64,000 bases of DNA from Rhodobacteraceae bacterium XHP0102 (GTDB lineage: Bacteria > Pseudomonadota > Alphaproteobacteria > Rhodobacterales > Rhodobacteraceae): the NCBI GenBank assembly GCA_025751475.1, contig JAOWLD010000002.1, positions 186,001 to 250,000 on the forward strand, written 5' to 3'. Within the stretch, counting starts at the first letter, position 1, and each line of letters starts with the position of its first letter. Of the stretch, positions 8,950 through 18,661 are shown piece by piece. A program made the position numbers and the translations under genes. The notes under the pieces were generated by a model that saw only the letters and a program-made list of their open reading frames with translations, made no database searches and had not been told where the DNA came from.

Positions 8950-9972
8950 TTACAGCTTCGCTTCCAGAGCGTGACTGCGATCTTGCGCTTCTAATTGCGC
9001 CAAAACGGAAATCACCTGATCGCTCCACCCTTTTTTATCGGCTTGTCGCTGCGCGGCGGCCTCAACCAGAAACCGCGTTTCTTCCAAAGGCGGCGCAAAA
9101 AGGATCGGACAGCGCGGCGCAAGCGTGATGATCATGGCTTGCAGCGCGGCATAGCTCAAAAGACCCAGTTTTTGACCTCTGGTGGTATAGGCGCGCTGCG
9201 TGATGCCATCATATCCCCGCCGCGCCACCGCGCCGCCAATGGCATCATAGCAATGCCGCGCGGCCAAGATGCCCGCACGGCTGATAAAGGGCAGTTGCGA
9301 CACGCCCGCCTCGGAGCGCACATATAATCGGCGCGCTTCAGCCAACAGGCGGCGATTGATCCGCCGCAAGGCAGGCGAGATGCGCGGATCAGCCAAAAGG
9401 CGGTCGGGGTCGACACCTTCTTCGGCCAACCAATCGAGCGGCAAGTAGATCCGCCCCGCACGTGCATCCTCGCCCACATCCCGGGCGATATTGGTCAACT
9501 GCATGGCCACACCCAAATCGCAGGCCCGTGCCAAAGCATCGCCTGAACGCACCCCCATCAACACACACATCATCGCCCCGACAGCGGAGGCAACCCGCGC
9601 CGAATAGCTGCGCAAATCCGATAGGCTGTGATAGCGCCGCTCGGTTGCGTCCCATGCCAAACCTTCCAACAGCGCTTCGGGCAGGGCGCGCGGCATTTCA
9701 AAATCCCGCACCACGGCGGCAAAGGCCCGATCCGCAGGGTAATCCACGGGCGCGCCGCTATAGATGCGATCCAAACGCGCGCTCAAGTCCAGAACGGCAT
9801 GGGCCTTGTTGCAGCTCAAATCCACGGCATCATCGGATATGCGGCAAAAGGCATAAAGCGCCAAAGCAGGGTCCCGCACGGATCGAGGCAAAATGCGCGA
9901 GGCGACATCAAAGGAATGCGACCCTTCGGCAATCGCCGCGCGGCAATAGGCAAGATCCTCGGCCGTGATCAT
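8950..9972 (-). CDS. crtB: Phytoene synthase
   Basis: 340 residues. Condenses two geranylgeranyl diphosphates to phytoene, the first committed carotenoid step. Both Asp-rich substrate/Mg2+ motifs are seen: SDDAVDLSC in the N-terminal third, and DVGEDARAGRIYLPLDWL in the middle, with the preceding QLTNIARDVG stretch typical of trans-isoprenyl synthases. The ATG overlaps the crtI stop by 4 bases, indicating coupled translation. Second gene of crtI-crtB-tspO. Confidence 0.96.
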   Translation of the reverse strand: MITAEDLAYCRAAIAEGSHSFDVASRILPRSVRDPALALYAFCRISDDAVDLSCNKAHAVLDLSARLDRIYSGAPVDYPADRAFAAVVRDFEMPRALPEALLEGLAWDATERRYHSLSDLRSYSARVASAVGAMMCVLMGVRSGDALARACDLGVAMQLTNIARDVGEDARAGRIYLPLDWLAEEGVDPDRLLADPRISPALRRINRRLLAEARRLYVRSEAGVSQLPFISRAGILAARHCYDAIGGAVARRGYDGITQRAYTTRGQKLGLLSYAALQAMIITLAPRCPILFAPPLEETRFLVEAAAQRQADKKGWSDQVISVLAQLEAQDRSHALEAKL

Positions 9973-11561
9973 TCTGCCGCCATTTTCATATCTGCACGGG
10001 CGCGCAGGGGTGCGGCATCGGGCACCAGTTTTCCTAATACTTCGGCCGATGAAATCACACCTGGCAAACCCGCCCCAGGATGCGTGCCCGCGCCCACGAG
10101 ATAAAGGCCCTCAGCCTCCTCCGATACATTATGCGGACGGAAATAGGCACTTTGCAGGATGCGCGGTTCGATGGAAAATCCAGAGCCATTGGGCGATAGA
10201 TAACGACTTTCAAAATCGGCAGGGGTCAAAACATCAGATGCCGACAGATGCGCGCTCAAGCCAGGCAAAAGCTGCTCTTCCAACACCTGCTGCACCTTTT
10301 GGCGATAGGCTTCGCCCATCGTGGCCCAATCCACGGGATCATCAAACCCCAGATGCGGCACAGGTGAGAGGGCATAAAATGTATCATCCCCTTCGGGCGC
10401 ACAGCTTGGATCGGTCACCGAGGGGCGGTGGACATAGAGGCTCATATCCTCACTTAACTTGCCCTTGATGAAGATGTCTTTGACCAATCCGCGATAACGC
10501 GGACCGTTGAGGATGGTATGATGACCAACATCGGCCCATTTGTTGCGGGTGCCCCGCGTGCCAAAATACCAAACGAACAGCCCCATCGACCAACGTGATT
10601 TGGTCAGTTTCTCATTCGTCCAGCGGCGGCGGGGGCGGTTGCGCAGCAAATGTTGATATGTATGCCCCGCATCCGCGTTCGACACCACAATATCCGCAGC
10701 GACCACCTCGCCTGTCGCAAGGCGCACACCCGTGGCGCGCTTGCCTGTAAATGTGATTTCATCCACCACATGATGAAACCGCAGCGCCCCGCCTTGATCC
10801 TGCACTACGCGGGCCATGGCCTTTGCAATCGCGGCCACACCCCCCATTGCATAATGAACCCCGAATTCTTTTTCGAGATGGCTGACCAGAATATACATCG
10901 AGGTCACATTGAACGGATCACCGCCGATGAACAGCGGATGAAAACTAAACGCCATGCGCAGGCGCGCGTCCTTGAACCGTTTTGCAGCGTGGGCATAAAC
11001 CGAACGATCCGCGCGCAGCATGGCAAATTTTGGCAGAACCTTGATCAAATCCCAAAGCTTGTGCATCGAACGGCGGCCCAGATCTTCGAATCCAAACCAA
11101 TAGCGCGCCTCGCTGTCTTTGAGAAATTTCTCATAGCCTGACACATCTTGGGGGGAGAGGCGCGCCACTTCGGCCCGCACTGCATCGGTGTTCTGACTGG
11201 CGGTGAAATGGGAACCATCAGGCCAACGGATTTCGTAAAATGGCGCAATCGGGCGCAAGTCTACATCTTGGTCAAAATCACGACGACAGGTTGCCCATAA
11301 CTCGCGGAACACCTGCGGCACGGTCACAATGGTCGGGCCAAGATCAAACCGATGCCCATTTTGATACAGCGCAGACCCGCGGCCGCCCGCCATATCCAAT
11401 TTGTCAATCACGGTGACGCGATAGCCCTTAGCGCCCAGTCGCATGGCTGAGGCCAAACCGCCCAACCCCGCACCAATCACGATCGCATGGGGACGCTGAT
11501 CGCCCAGATCAGCGGCGAAGCCTGCTTCAACTTGGCTGTGTGTTCTGTGGTCATCCATCAT
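9969..11561 (-). CDS. crtI: Phytoene desaturase
   Basis: 530 residues. FAD-dependent desaturase converting phytoene to neurosporene (in this pathway three desaturations are expected). The N-terminal dinucleotide-binding motif is VIGAGLGGLASAMRLGAKG near residues 28-46, followed by the GGRGSAL and FDLGPTIVT elements; the C-terminal signature GLYLVGAGTHPGAGLPGVI is intact. Translation probably starts at the ATG at 11561, 16 bp from a TGT-N12-ACA PpsR site (11578-11595). It is divergent from crtA and shares a regulatory region with it. Confidence 0.96.
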   Translation of the reverse strand: MMDDHRTHSQVEAGFAADLGDQRPHAIVIGAGLGGLASAMRLGAKGYRVTVIDKLDMAGGRGSALYQNGHRFDLGPTIVTVPQVFRELWATCRRDFDQDVDLRPIAPFYEIRWPDGSHFTASQNTDAVRAEVARLSPQDVSGYEKFLKDSEARYWFGFEDLGRRSMHKLWDLIKVLPKFAMLRADRSVYAHAAKRFKDARLRMAFSFHPLFIGGDPFNVTSMYILVSHLEKEFGVHYAMGGVAAIAKAMARVVQDQGGALRFHHVVDEITFTGKRATGVRLATGEVVAADIVVSNADAGHTYQHLLRNRPRRRWTNEKLTKSRWSMGLFVWYFGTRGTRNKWADVGHHTILNGPRYRGLVKDIFIKGKLSEDMSLYVHRPSVTDPSCAPEGDDTFYALSPVPHLGFDDPVDWATMGEAYRQKVQQVLEEQLLPGLSAHLSASDVLTPADFESRYLSPNGSGFSIEPRILQSAYFRPHNVSEEAEGLYLVGAGTHPGAGLPGVISSAEVLGKLVPDAAPLRARADMKMAAE

Positions 11562-11577
11562 GACCCCTATCGTAAAC

Positions 11578-11595
11578 TGTCTAGTTTAATTTACA
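11578..11595. promoter_or_regulatory. PpsR/CrtJ-type site in front of crtI
   Basis: Exact TGT-N12-ACA match, 16 bp upstream of the crtI start codon. Paired with a second copy at 11694-11711 across the crtI-crtA intergenic region, as expected for cooperative PpsR binding. Confidence 0.75.
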
Positions 11596-11643
11596 ATATC
11601 TATTCACACGGCACGCAGGTTCCCCCAAAATTTTTTAAGTTAA

Positions 11644-11657
11644 TTGAAATAAATCAA
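11644..11657. promoter_or_regulatory. FNR/CRP-family box between crtI and crtA
   Basis: TTGA-N6-TCAA with sequence TTGAAATAAATCAA, 13 of 14 identical to the FNR consensus TTGAT-N4-ATCAA. A second palindrome, ATCAATAGATTGAT, directly follows at 11658-11671. Both lie between the two PpsR sites. The binding regulator is inferred. Confidence 0.45.
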
Positions 11658-11693
11658 ATCAATAGATTGATCCTTTTCTTTATTGTCCAATTC

Positions 11694-11711
11694 TGTCACA
11701 ATAAGTTGACA
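11694..11711. promoter_or_regulatory. PpsR/CrtJ-type site in front of crtA
   Basis: Exact TGT-N12-ACA match, ending 16 bp before the crtA ATG. The right half contains TTGACA. Together with the site at 11578-11595 it would control the crtI and crtA operons. Confidence 0.75.
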
Positions 11712-11727
11712 GATAAAAAGATCGACC

Positions 11728-12450
11728 ATGCAGTCTGTAACACTCAGTTTATTCCGATTTGGCAGCGCCAAGGCGCGGATTTGGGCCTTTGCCCAAATGG
11801 CCACTGCACGATTCGCCCTCAAGCGCGAGCCGAAGATTGGTTTTTTTAAATTGCTTGGCTCAGGCACGGGGGAGGGATTTACGCCCATTCCCAATGTTTC
11901 GGTCTATGCGATTCTCGCGACATGGCCCGACCGTGAGACGGCTGAGACGGAAATTTCAAAAAGCACCACCTATGCCCGCTATCGCGCCCATGCGGTGGAG
12001 GATTGCACCCTTTTTCTGTCTCCCACAAGCGCGCGGGGCGAATGGGATGGGCGCGCACCTTTCATCGCCGAACAAACAAGCACAGATGGGCCAATCGCCG
12101 CCCTCACCCGCGCCACGGTCAAGCCCGTCAATGCCCTGCGCTTCTGGCGGCGTGTCCCCGATATATCACAGGTGATCGGGGATGATCCCAATGTCCTGTT
12201 TAAAATCGGCGTGGGTGAAGTGCCGCTGTTGCATCAGGTCACTTTTTCAATTTGGCCCGACAGCGCAAGCATGGCCGAGTTTGCCCGCCGCGATGGCCCT
12301 CATGCCCGCGCGATCAAAGCCGTGCGCGATGGCGCATGGTTCCGCGAAGAGCTTTATGCCCGTTTTCGCCTTGAAGGCATTCAGGGCCAGTGGGAAGGGG
12401 GGCATCCTCTCAACCCCAACCGTTTCAATGACGAAAGACCGCACACATGA
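11728..12450 (+). CDS. crtA: Spheroidene monooxygenase
   Basis: 240 residues. Inserts the C-2 keto group into spheroidene (and hydroxyspheroidene) with O2, giving red spheroidenone. Family features include VTLSLFRFGSAKARIWAFAQ at the N-terminus, the GFFKLLGSGTGEGFTPIPN segment, and a C-terminal RFRLEGIQGQWEG. The start has only a weak ribosome binding site (AAAAGA). First gene of crtA-bchI-bchD-bchO, each overlapping the next by 4 bases. Flanked upstream by two PpsR sites and an FNR-like box, so light/oxygen control is expected. Its presence implies the spheroidene branch. Confidence 0.94.
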   Translation: MQSVTLSLFRFGSAKARIWAFAQMATARFALKREPKIGFFKLLGSGTGEGFTPIPNVSVYAILATWPDRETAETEISKSTTYARYRAHAVEDCTLFLSPTSARGEWDGRAPFIAEQTSTDGPIAALTRATVKPVNALRFWRRVPDISQVIGDDPNVLFKIGVGEVPLLHQVTFSIWPDSASMAEFARRDGPHARAIKAVRDGAWFREELYARFRLEGIQGQWEGGHPLNPNRFNDERPHT

Positions 12451-13451
12451 CCCATCCTTTCCCGTTCTCCGCCATTTTCGGTCAAGACGCGATGAAACAG
12501 GCCATGGTGCTGACCGCAATTGACGCGGGCATTGGCGGCGTTTTGGTATTTGGGGATCGTGGTACGGGAAAATCAACGGCCGTGCGCGGTTTGGCGGCTC
12601 TTTTGCCTTCAATCCACGCGGTCAAGGGGTGCCCTGTGAATTCGGAAACCGTGGCGGCCATCCCCGATTGGGCCAATGTGACCGAGCGGGAGGTTGTGGA
12701 AAAGCCGACCCCTGTGGTCGACCTGCCCCTTGGCGCGACCGAGGATCGGGTGGTCGGCGCTTTGGATATTGAGAAAGCCCTGGCGAAAGGAGAAAAAGCC
12801 TTTGAAGCGGGGCTCTTGGCGCGCGCCAATCGCGGGTATCTCTATATTGACGAGGTCAACCTGCTGGAGGATCACTTGGTCGACCTTCTGCTCGATGTGG
12901 CACAGTCAGGGGAGAATGTGGTGGAGCGCGAAGGGCTGTCGATCCGCCACCCAGCGCGTTTTGTTCTGGTTGGCTCTGGCAACCCTGAGGAGGGCGAATT
13001 GCGCCCCCAACTGTTGGATCGTTTTGGCCTCTCCGTTGAGGTGACAAGCCCCAAGGATATCGAAACCCGTGTCGCGGTGATCAAGCGCCGCGATGCCTAT
13101 GATCGGGACCGCGCGGGATTTGTAAAGTCTTGGGCCAAAGAGGATGCCGCAATCCGCAAGGCGATCATCACCGCGCGCAAGAGACTGCCTAAGGTGAAAA
13201 CGCCTGAGGCCGTGTTGCAGGATTGCGCCGCGCTCTGTCTTGCGCTTGGGTCTGACGGGTTGCGGGGCGAGTTGACCCTGCTGCGCGCTGCCCGCGCGCA
13301 AGCCGCCTTTGAGGGCGCGTCAGAAATCACCCGCGATCATCTGCGCGCGGTTGCCCCTATGGCGCTATCTCATCGCCTGCGCCGTGATCCATTGGATGAG
13401 GCGGGGTCGACCGCACGGGTGATGCGCAGCGTTGAGACGGTTCTCTCATGA
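12447..13451 (+). CDS. bchI: Magnesium chelatase ATPase subunit I
   Basis: 334 residues. AAA+ ATPase that with BchD drives Mg2+ insertion into protoporphyrin IX by BchH. Walker A is GDRGTGKST at residues 36-44; Walker B is LYIDEVNLL in the middle, followed by the GSGNPEEGELRPQLLDRFG sensor region. The ATG overlaps the crtA stop (ATGA), and its own stop overlaps bchD in the same way, indicating translational coupling and near-stoichiometric synthesis. Confidence 0.97.
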   Translation: MTHPFPFSAIFGQDAMKQAMVLTAIDAGIGGVLVFGDRGTGKSTAVRGLAALLPSIHAVKGCPVNSETVAAIPDWANVTEREVVEKPTPVVDLPLGATEDRVVGALDIEKALAKGEKAFEAGLLARANRGYLYIDEVNLLEDHLVDLLLDVAQSGENVVEREGLSIRHPARFVLVGSGNPEEGELRPQLLDRFGLSVEVTSPKDIETRVAVIKRRDAYDRDRAGFVKSWAKEDAAIRKAIITARKRLPKVKTPEAVLQDCAALCLALGSDGLRGELTLLRAARAQAAFEGASEITRDHLRAVAPMALSHRLRRDPLDEAGSTARVMRSVETVLS

Positions 13452-15157
13452 CCACCCCGCAAGAGAGATGGGGAAACATCAATCTTGCCCTAGCGCTTTT
13501 TGCGATTGATCCCGCGCCGCTTGGTGGTCTGTGGCTGCGTGCACGCACAGGGCCAGCACGGGATCGGGTGATCGAGGCACTATCCCATATTCTAGAGACA
13601 GATCATCTGCCGCGCATTCATCCCAACATCCAAGATGACGCGCTTTATGGGGGATTGGATTTATCGGCCACTTTGGCCACGGACCAGCCTGTCTATACAA
13701 ATGGTGTTCTGCAAAACCCTGGACCCTTGATCCTGACCATGGCCGAACGGGCGGAAAAGGGTCTTTTGGCACGCTTGGCCACCGCGCTTGATGCGGAGTT
13801 GGGCCTGTCAATCATCGCGCTTGATGAGGCCGCGGAGGCGGGCGAAGGCTTGGGAGGCTCCCTGAGTGATCGATTGGCGCTGCATCTTGATCTCGATGGC
13901 ATCCCACAAGCCACAGCCACGCGGTTGGAATTCGACCGCGCTGCCTTGGCTGAGGCCCGCGCGCATCTGCCCTTTGTTCAAAATGCGCCCGATGATTATC
14001 GTGATCTGTGCCTGGTGGCCGAAGCATTGGGGATCACTTCGCTGCGCGCTGTGCAACACGCCTTGCGCCTTGCCCGCCATTCTGCCGCGCTTATGGGGGC
14101 GGATCAGGTGGAGCAGCCCGATCTGCAATTGGCCGTGGAATTGGTCTTGGCACCGCGTGCCACACAAATTCCCGAGCAAACCCAAAGCGAAGAACCAGAT
14201 ACCCCGCCGCCGCCTGACACCGCCCAAGCTGATGCGCCTTCAGATCAGGACAGCTCACAATCCGATGACACAGATTTACCGCCGTTTGAGGCGCTCATCG
14301 AAGCCGCCAAAGCAATGCTGCCACCCGATCTGCTTGCGCGTCTGGCCACAACCCGCGCCGCGCGGCAAAGCAAAGGCAGCACGGGCACAGGACGCAAGAA
14401 GAAGGGCAATCACCGTGGCCGCCCCGTTGCATCGCGCAGCGGCACCTTGGGGGGCGGCGCACGGCTGGATCTGATCGCCACATTGCGCGCGGCTGCCCCA
14501 TGGCAAGTCCTGCGCAGCGCATCTTCCCCCAAGAAATCCAAAGGGTTGCACATCCGCAAAAGTGACCTGCGCGTCAAGCGCTTTCAGGAAAGCTCCGACC
14601 GGGCGATTATTTTCGTGGTGGATGCTTCAGGCTCTAGCGCGATGTCCCGCATGGCCGAAGCGAAAGGCGCAATTGAGCTGCTTCTTGCAGAGGCTTATGC
14701 GCGGCGGGATCATGTGGCGCTTGTGGCCTTTCGTGGGCAAGGCTCGGATGTGCTTTTGGCACCGACACGCTCCCTTGTGCAAACCAAGCGGCGGTTGCAA
14801 GAACTGCCAGGTGGGGGCGGCACGCCTTTGGCCTCTGGTCTCAAATCAGCCCTTCAACTGGCAAACCTGTCAGCCTCTAAGGGCATGACCCCCTCGATTG
14901 CGCTGCTGACCGATGGTCGCGCAAATATCGCGCTGGATGGCAGCGCCAACCGCACCCAAGCGAGCACAGACGCACATCAGATGGCGCGTGCCCTGCGCAC
15001 TCAAGGCTTCCCTGCGATTGTGATCGACACAGGCGCGCGCCCCACGCGTGATCTGGATGGTTTGGCCCAAGATATGGGTGCCACCTATCTGCCCCTGCCA
15101 AGGGCCGATGCAAAATCGCTCAGTGCCGCGGTTGAGGCGGCCTTGCCATCGCCATGA
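13448..15157 (+). CDS. bchD: Magnesium chelatase subunit D
   Basis: 569 residues. Platform subunit of Mg chelatase. An N-terminal AAA+-like domain with a degenerate P-loop is followed by an acidic, Pro-rich linker (around residues 240-275: multiple Pro, Asp, Ser) and a Lys/Arg-rich patch. The C-terminal von Willebrand A domain holds the metal-binding DASGSSAMSRM motif (D-x-S-x-S), which in homologues contacts BchI and BchH. Overlaps bchI and bchO by 4 bases on each side. Confidence 0.96.
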   Translation: MTTPQERWGNINLALALFAIDPAPLGGLWLRARTGPARDRVIEALSHILETDHLPRIHPNIQDDALYGGLDLSATLATDQPVYTNGVLQNPGPLILTMAERAEKGLLARLATALDAELGLSIIALDEAAEAGEGLGGSLSDRLALHLDLDGIPQATATRLEFDRAALAEARAHLPFVQNAPDDYRDLCLVAEALGITSLRAVQHALRLARHSAALMGADQVEQPDLQLAVELVLAPRATQIPEQTQSEEPDTPPPPDTAQADAPSDQDSSQSDDTDLPPFEALIEAAKAMLPPDLLARLATTRAARQSKGSTGTGRKKKGNHRGRPVASRSGTLGGGARLDLIATLRAAAPWQVLRSASSPKKSKGLHIRKSDLRVKRFQESSDRAIIFVVDASGSSAMSRMAEAKGAIELLLAEAYARRDHVALVAFRGQGSDVLLAPTRSLVQTKRRLQELPGGGGTPLASGLKSALQLANLSASKGMTPSIALLTDGRANIALDGSANRTQASTDAHQMARALRTQGFPAIVIDTGARPTRDLDGLAQDMGATYLPLPRADAKSLSAAVEAALPSP

Positions 15158-16020
15158 CATCACTGCGCGATATCCCCGCAGATTGGCCTGCGCGCGACAC
15201 AAGCCAAATCATCGCGACCCACCCCCATCGTTGGCACGTGCAAATCATGGGCACTGGCCCTGACCTTGTGCTGATCCATGGCGCGGGGGCATCGACCCAT
15301 TCTTGGCGTGTGATGATGCCGATATTGGCGCAATCCTATCGGGTGGTCGCCTTTGATCTTCCTGGGCAGGGGTTCAGCCTTGCAGGCACCCGCAGCAGGT
15401 CTTCGTTGGATTTGATGGCGCAGGATATTTCGCGCCTGCTGCGCGCGGCAGAAATCCGCCCCCATGCGATTGTGGGTCACTCAGCCGGCGCGGCGCTCGC
15501 GCTTCAGATGATGCTCCACGACCCAGATCTTGCGCGCGGGGTTGTGGTGATCAATGGCGCGCTTGAAAATTTTTCTGGTGCCGCGGGTTGGCTTTTCCCC
15601 GTGATGGCCAAGCTGATGGCCATGAACCCACTGACAGGGCTTTTCCTTGGCTCTGGCATGAGCGATCGGCGCTTGATTGCGATTTTGCAAACCACAGGCT
15701 CCAATCCTGATGCTGAAACATTGAGCTATTATCGGCATTTGATGCGTAAGCGCAGCCATATTGAGGCCACTTTGGCGATGATGGCGCAATGGACCTTGGA
15801 GCGGCTCAATCAGGATTTGCCACGTATCGCCGCGCCCGTTCTGTTCTTGCACGGGGCCAAGGATCAGGCGGTTTCGCTTGATATCGCCAAGCGTGCCATG
15901 GGTGCTGTGCCGCATGGCCAATTACAGGTGTTGGCGGATGCGGGTCATCTCTTGCCCGAAACCCATGGCGCCGAAGCCGCCGCTGCCGTCACCAGTTTCT
16001 TGCGCAATCTTGATCCCTAA
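15154..16020 (+). CDS. bchO: Alpha/beta hydrolase BchO
   Basis: 288 residues. Alpha/beta-hydrolase conserved beside bchID in purple bacteria; named BchO and thought to aid Mg chelation, although its reaction is not established. The nucleophile elbow GHSAGAA places Ser110 (GxSxG); the acid is likely in HGAKDQAVS and the His in DAGHLLPETHG. The oxyanion-hole HGAGAS is at residues 42-47. Last gene of crtA-bchIDO, followed within 10 bp by a 10 bp hairpin. Confidence 0.93.
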   Translation: MTSLRDIPADWPARDTSQIIATHPHRWHVQIMGTGPDLVLIHGAGASTHSWRVMMPILAQSYRVVAFDLPGQGFSLAGTRSRSSLDLMAQDISRLLRAAEIRPHAIVGHSAGAALALQMMLHDPDLARGVVVINGALENFSGAAGWLFPVMAKLMAMNPLTGLFLGSGMSDRRLIAILQTTGSNPDAETLSYYRHLMRKRSHIEATLAMMAQWTLERLNQDLPRIAAPVLFLHGAKDQAVSLDIAKRAMGAVPHGQLQVLADAGHLLPETHGAEAAAAVTSFLRNLDP

Positions 16021-16026
16021 TCAGAA

Positions 16027-16050
16027 AAGGGCAGGTCGAAACCTGCCCTT
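16027..16050. terminator. Bidirectional terminator between bchO and cycA
   Basis: A perfect 10 bp stem (AAGGGCAGGT at 16027-16036, ACCTGCCCTT at 16041-16050) with a CGAA tetraloop sits between convergent bchO and cycA. The minus strand has the longer T run, so it should work best for the cycA direction. Confidence 0.82.
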
Positions 16051-16078
16051 GTCAATGCCGTCACGTCACCGCTCGTGC

Positions 16079-16522
16079 TTATTCAGCGGAGAGGCTTGCC
16101 AAATAGGCGTAAACGTTTTTCGCGTCTTCTTCGCTGCGCACACGGAAGGCCATCGCGCTGCGCGCACGGCTGTCGCCAGTGGCTTCACGCAAATAGGCCG
16201 TTGGGTCCAGAACATATGCGACAAAGGCCTCTTCTGTCCAAACCGTTCCCGCCTCACCCACTTGGGTGATAGATGGCGAATAACGGAAGCCTTCGACAGA
16301 CGCGACTGGACGACCGGCCGTGCCATAAAGATTTGGACCTGTGCGCCCGTTGCGGCCCGCCAAAACATCGCCCGCGTCATTTGCCACCACATGGCAAGCA
16401 ACACATTGATTGAAGACACGCTCACCTGCAGCCGCATCACCTGATGCGCCATGGCCATCCGCGAAAGCGGATGTCGCAGCGCATAGTCCTGCCACTGCAG
16501 CAATGATTGCAGATTTTTTCAT
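16079..16522 (-). CDS. cycA: Cytochrome c2
   Basis: 147 residues. A Sec signal peptide (MKKSAIIAAVAG..., cleavage after the SAFA at about 21) precedes one haem site, Cys40-Val-Ala-Cys43-His44, with Met124 (in RSAMAFRV) a likely sixth ligand. Class I periplasmic cytochrome c that carries electrons from the bc1 complex to the reaction centre or its cytochrome subunit, and in respiration to oxidase. It follows hemA in the puh side of the cluster, a Roseobacter-type arrangement. The 91 bp to hemA could hold a separate promoter; a GGGAGAG site precedes the ATG. Confidence 0.92.
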   Translation of the reverse strand: MKKSAIIAAVAGLCAATSAFADGHGASGDAAAGERVFNQCVACHVVANDAGDVLAGRNGRTGPNLYGTAGRPVASVEGFRYSPSITQVGEAGTVWTEEAFVAYVLDPTAYLREATGDSRARSAMAFRVRSEEDAKNVYAYLASLSAE

Positions 16523-16613
16523 GGTTTTCTCTCCCTCGGTTAGATTCCACCAAGGCGCAAACTAGCCCTTTTTGAGCCGCCTCCAAGAGCTAATTTCGGA
16601 AATCTTGTCACAG

Positions 16614-17825
16614 CTACGCGACCGCGTGCGCGATGGCGCATTGTTTCCAAAGGGTCTTGAGCGCCATAACCAGATATTCGATATCCTCATCACTGTGCAG
16701 CGGGCCAGGCGTAAAGCGCAACCGCTCCGTGCCTTTGGGAACGGTCGGATAATTGATCGGCTGCACATAGATGCCAAATTGCTCCATCAAAATATCCGAC
16801 AGCATTTTGCATTTGACAGGGTCTTTCACCATGACAGGGATGATGTGGCTGTCGTTGTGAACGTGGGGAATGCCCTCGGCATCAAGACGGGCGCGCAGGC
16901 GGGCCACTTGGTGCTGTTGCATCTCGCGCTCATAGCTTGAATGTTTCAAATGACGGATCGAAGCGCGCGCGGCGGCGGCGACCGCAGGCGGCAATGCCGT
17001 TGTAAAGATAAAGCCACTGGCAAAACTGCGGATGAAATCGACCAAGGCATGACTGCCCGTGATGTAGCCACCCACCACGCCATAGGCCTTGCCAAGCGTG
17101 CCCTCGATCAAGGTGATGCGATCCATCAGCCCCTCACGTTCGGCAACACCGCCGCCACGCGGGCCATACATTCCGACCGCGTGAACCTCGTCAATATAGG
17201 TCATCGCGCCATGCTTTTCGGCCACTTCGACAATCTCACGGATGGGGGCAATGTCGCCATCCATGGAATAAACAGATTCAAACGCAATAATCTTGGTCGC
17301 ATTGGCGGGCAGTTCCTGCAATTGGCGATCCAGATCAGCCACGTCATTGTGCTTCCAAACCCGCTTTTCACAGCGCGCATGGCGAATGCCTTCGATCATC
17401 GAAGCGTGGTTCAACGCATCCGACAAGATCACCGCATTGGGAAGGCGACTGCCGAGGGTCGACAACGCGGCCCAATTGGAAACATAACCACTGGTAAACA
17501 AAAGCGCCGCTTCCTTGCCATGGAGATCCGCCAACTCGGCCTCTAGCAATTTATGGTGATGTGCATTGCCCGAAATATTGCGGGTGCCACCTGCGCCTGT
17601 GCCGCAGGATTGCACCGTGTCGAGCATGGCTTGGATCACATCGGGGTTTTGTCCCATCCCCAAATAATCATTTGAGCACCAAACCGTAACCTCATCCTGA
17701 CCTTCGCCATGGTTTTGGACGCGCGGAAAATCCCCGCATTTGCGCTGCAATTCCGCGAAGACGCGATAATTGCCTTCTTCTTTCAACTTGTCCAACTGGG
17801 CTTGAAACAGATTGTCAAAATTCAT
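16614..17825 (-). CDS. hemA: 5-aminolevulinate synthase
   Basis: 403 residues. PLP enzyme that condenses glycine and succinyl-CoA to 5-aminolevulinate, the C4 (Shemin) route of alphaproteobacteria and the entry to haem and bacteriochlorophyll. Conserved elements: [12 protein letters not shown] near 75-86, the PLP-contacting [10 protein letters not shown] near 212-221, and the Schiff-base Lys246 in EGTLGKAYG. Overlaps puhE by 4 bases and is thus tied to the photosynthesis operon. A second hemA copy elsewhere cannot be excluded. Confidence 0.96.
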   Translation of the reverse strand: MNFDNLFQAQLDKLKEEGNYRVFAELQRKCGDFPRVQNHGEGQDEVTVWCSNDYLGMGQNPDVIQAMLDTVQSCGTGAGGTRNISGNAHHHKLLEAELADLHGKEAALLFTSGYVSNWAALSTLGSRLPNAVILSDALNHASMIEGIRHARCEKRVWKHNDVADLDRQLQELPANATKIIAFESVYSMDGDIAPIREIVEVAEKHGAMTYIDEVHAVGMYGPRGGGVAEREGLMDRITLIEGTLGKAYGVVGGYITGSHALVDFIRSFASGFIFTTALPPAVAAAARASIRHLKHSSYEREMQQHQVARLRARLDAEGIPHVHNDSHIIPVMVKDPVKCKMLSDILMEQFGIYVQPINYPTVPKGTERLRFTPGPLHSDEDIEYLVMALKTLWKQCAIAHAVA

Positions 17826-18661
17826 CGCACGTCCTCATTCTTCATTATGGCGATCTGGGGGCCGTTCTGGCCGTTGCTGTGGCGCGCAGGAAGCATCCAG
17901 CGCCACAAACGTTCATCGGGAAGCGGCAGCACCATGAACCAATGCTCCAAAAGCGCGAGCAGGGTCAGGGCCGCCAAAAGTGCAAAGCCCACCTCTTGGG
18001 CAATCGCGTCCGTGTGCCAAATCCGCTCCATCCAAAAGGCAGCCGCAAAGCTTAACCCCGTGATGGAGACGGGAAACAACCAATTCATCCGCGCTGTGCG
18101 AAAATGGCTGGGCAAATGGTTGAGGGGTTCGGGAATGAATTCGACATTGATTTTCCGAACCCCAAGATAAAGATTCAACTTGGCGCTGATGCGGGCAAAA
18201 AACAGGATCGCGAAGGTCCACAATCCAATCGGATTATGCGCCTCTACACTGACCAAGATCATCGCGACCAAAATGAACACCAACAGCATCTCGTGATAGG
18301 CAATCGTGCCCCATGCACGGATGAATCTCTCCCATTCAGGGACACCATCGCGCAACCGATTGCGATTTGGCCCCGTGATGACCCCCGTGAGGAAGGCAAG
18401 CTCCACCCATCCCCACAGGGCAATGGCCGAAAGAAAAGCCACATAAACACCCGCAAGGCTGTCATCATAACGCGATTCAAGAAACCCAACCGCACCGAGG
18501 ATCAAGAAGGGCAGATTCATCAAAACCGCCCACATACGCGCGGTTCCCCCTGCCTGATCGGCGCGCCGCACAACCAAAAGGATCGCACCTGTGGAAAACC
18601 ACCACAGGAACAACGCGACCAACGCCGCGCCCCAAGGGTTATGCAGCACCGCCGCGATCAA
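17822..18661 (-). CDS. puhE: Putative photosynthetic complex assembly protein PuhE
   Basis: 279 residues if translation starts at the TTG at 18661, which overlaps the acsF TGA as TTGA; a GTG at 18649 is the alternative. The frame is open further upstream, but that part lies inside acsF. Polytopic membrane protein with about seven hydrophobic segments; the start region [18 protein letters not shown] is characteristic of the family (DUF3623). In Rhodobacter, PuhE loss alters bacteriochlorophyll levels and reaction-centre yield, but the mechanism is unknown. Between acsF and hemA, with 4-base overlaps on both sides. Confidence 0.85.
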   Translation of the reverse strand: MIAAVLHNPWGAALVALFLWWFSTGAILLVVRRADQAGGTARMWAVLMNLPFLILGAVGFLESRYDDSLAGVYVAFLSAIALWGWVELAFLTGVITGPNRNRLRDGVPEWERFIRAWGTIAYHEMLLVFILVAMILVSVEAHNPIGLWTFAILFFARISAKLNLYLGVRKINVEFIPEPLNHLPSHFRTARMNWLFPVSITGLSFAAAFWMERIWHTDAIAQEVGFALLAALTLLALLEHWFMVLPLPDERLWRWMLPARHSNGQNGPQIAIMKNEDVR

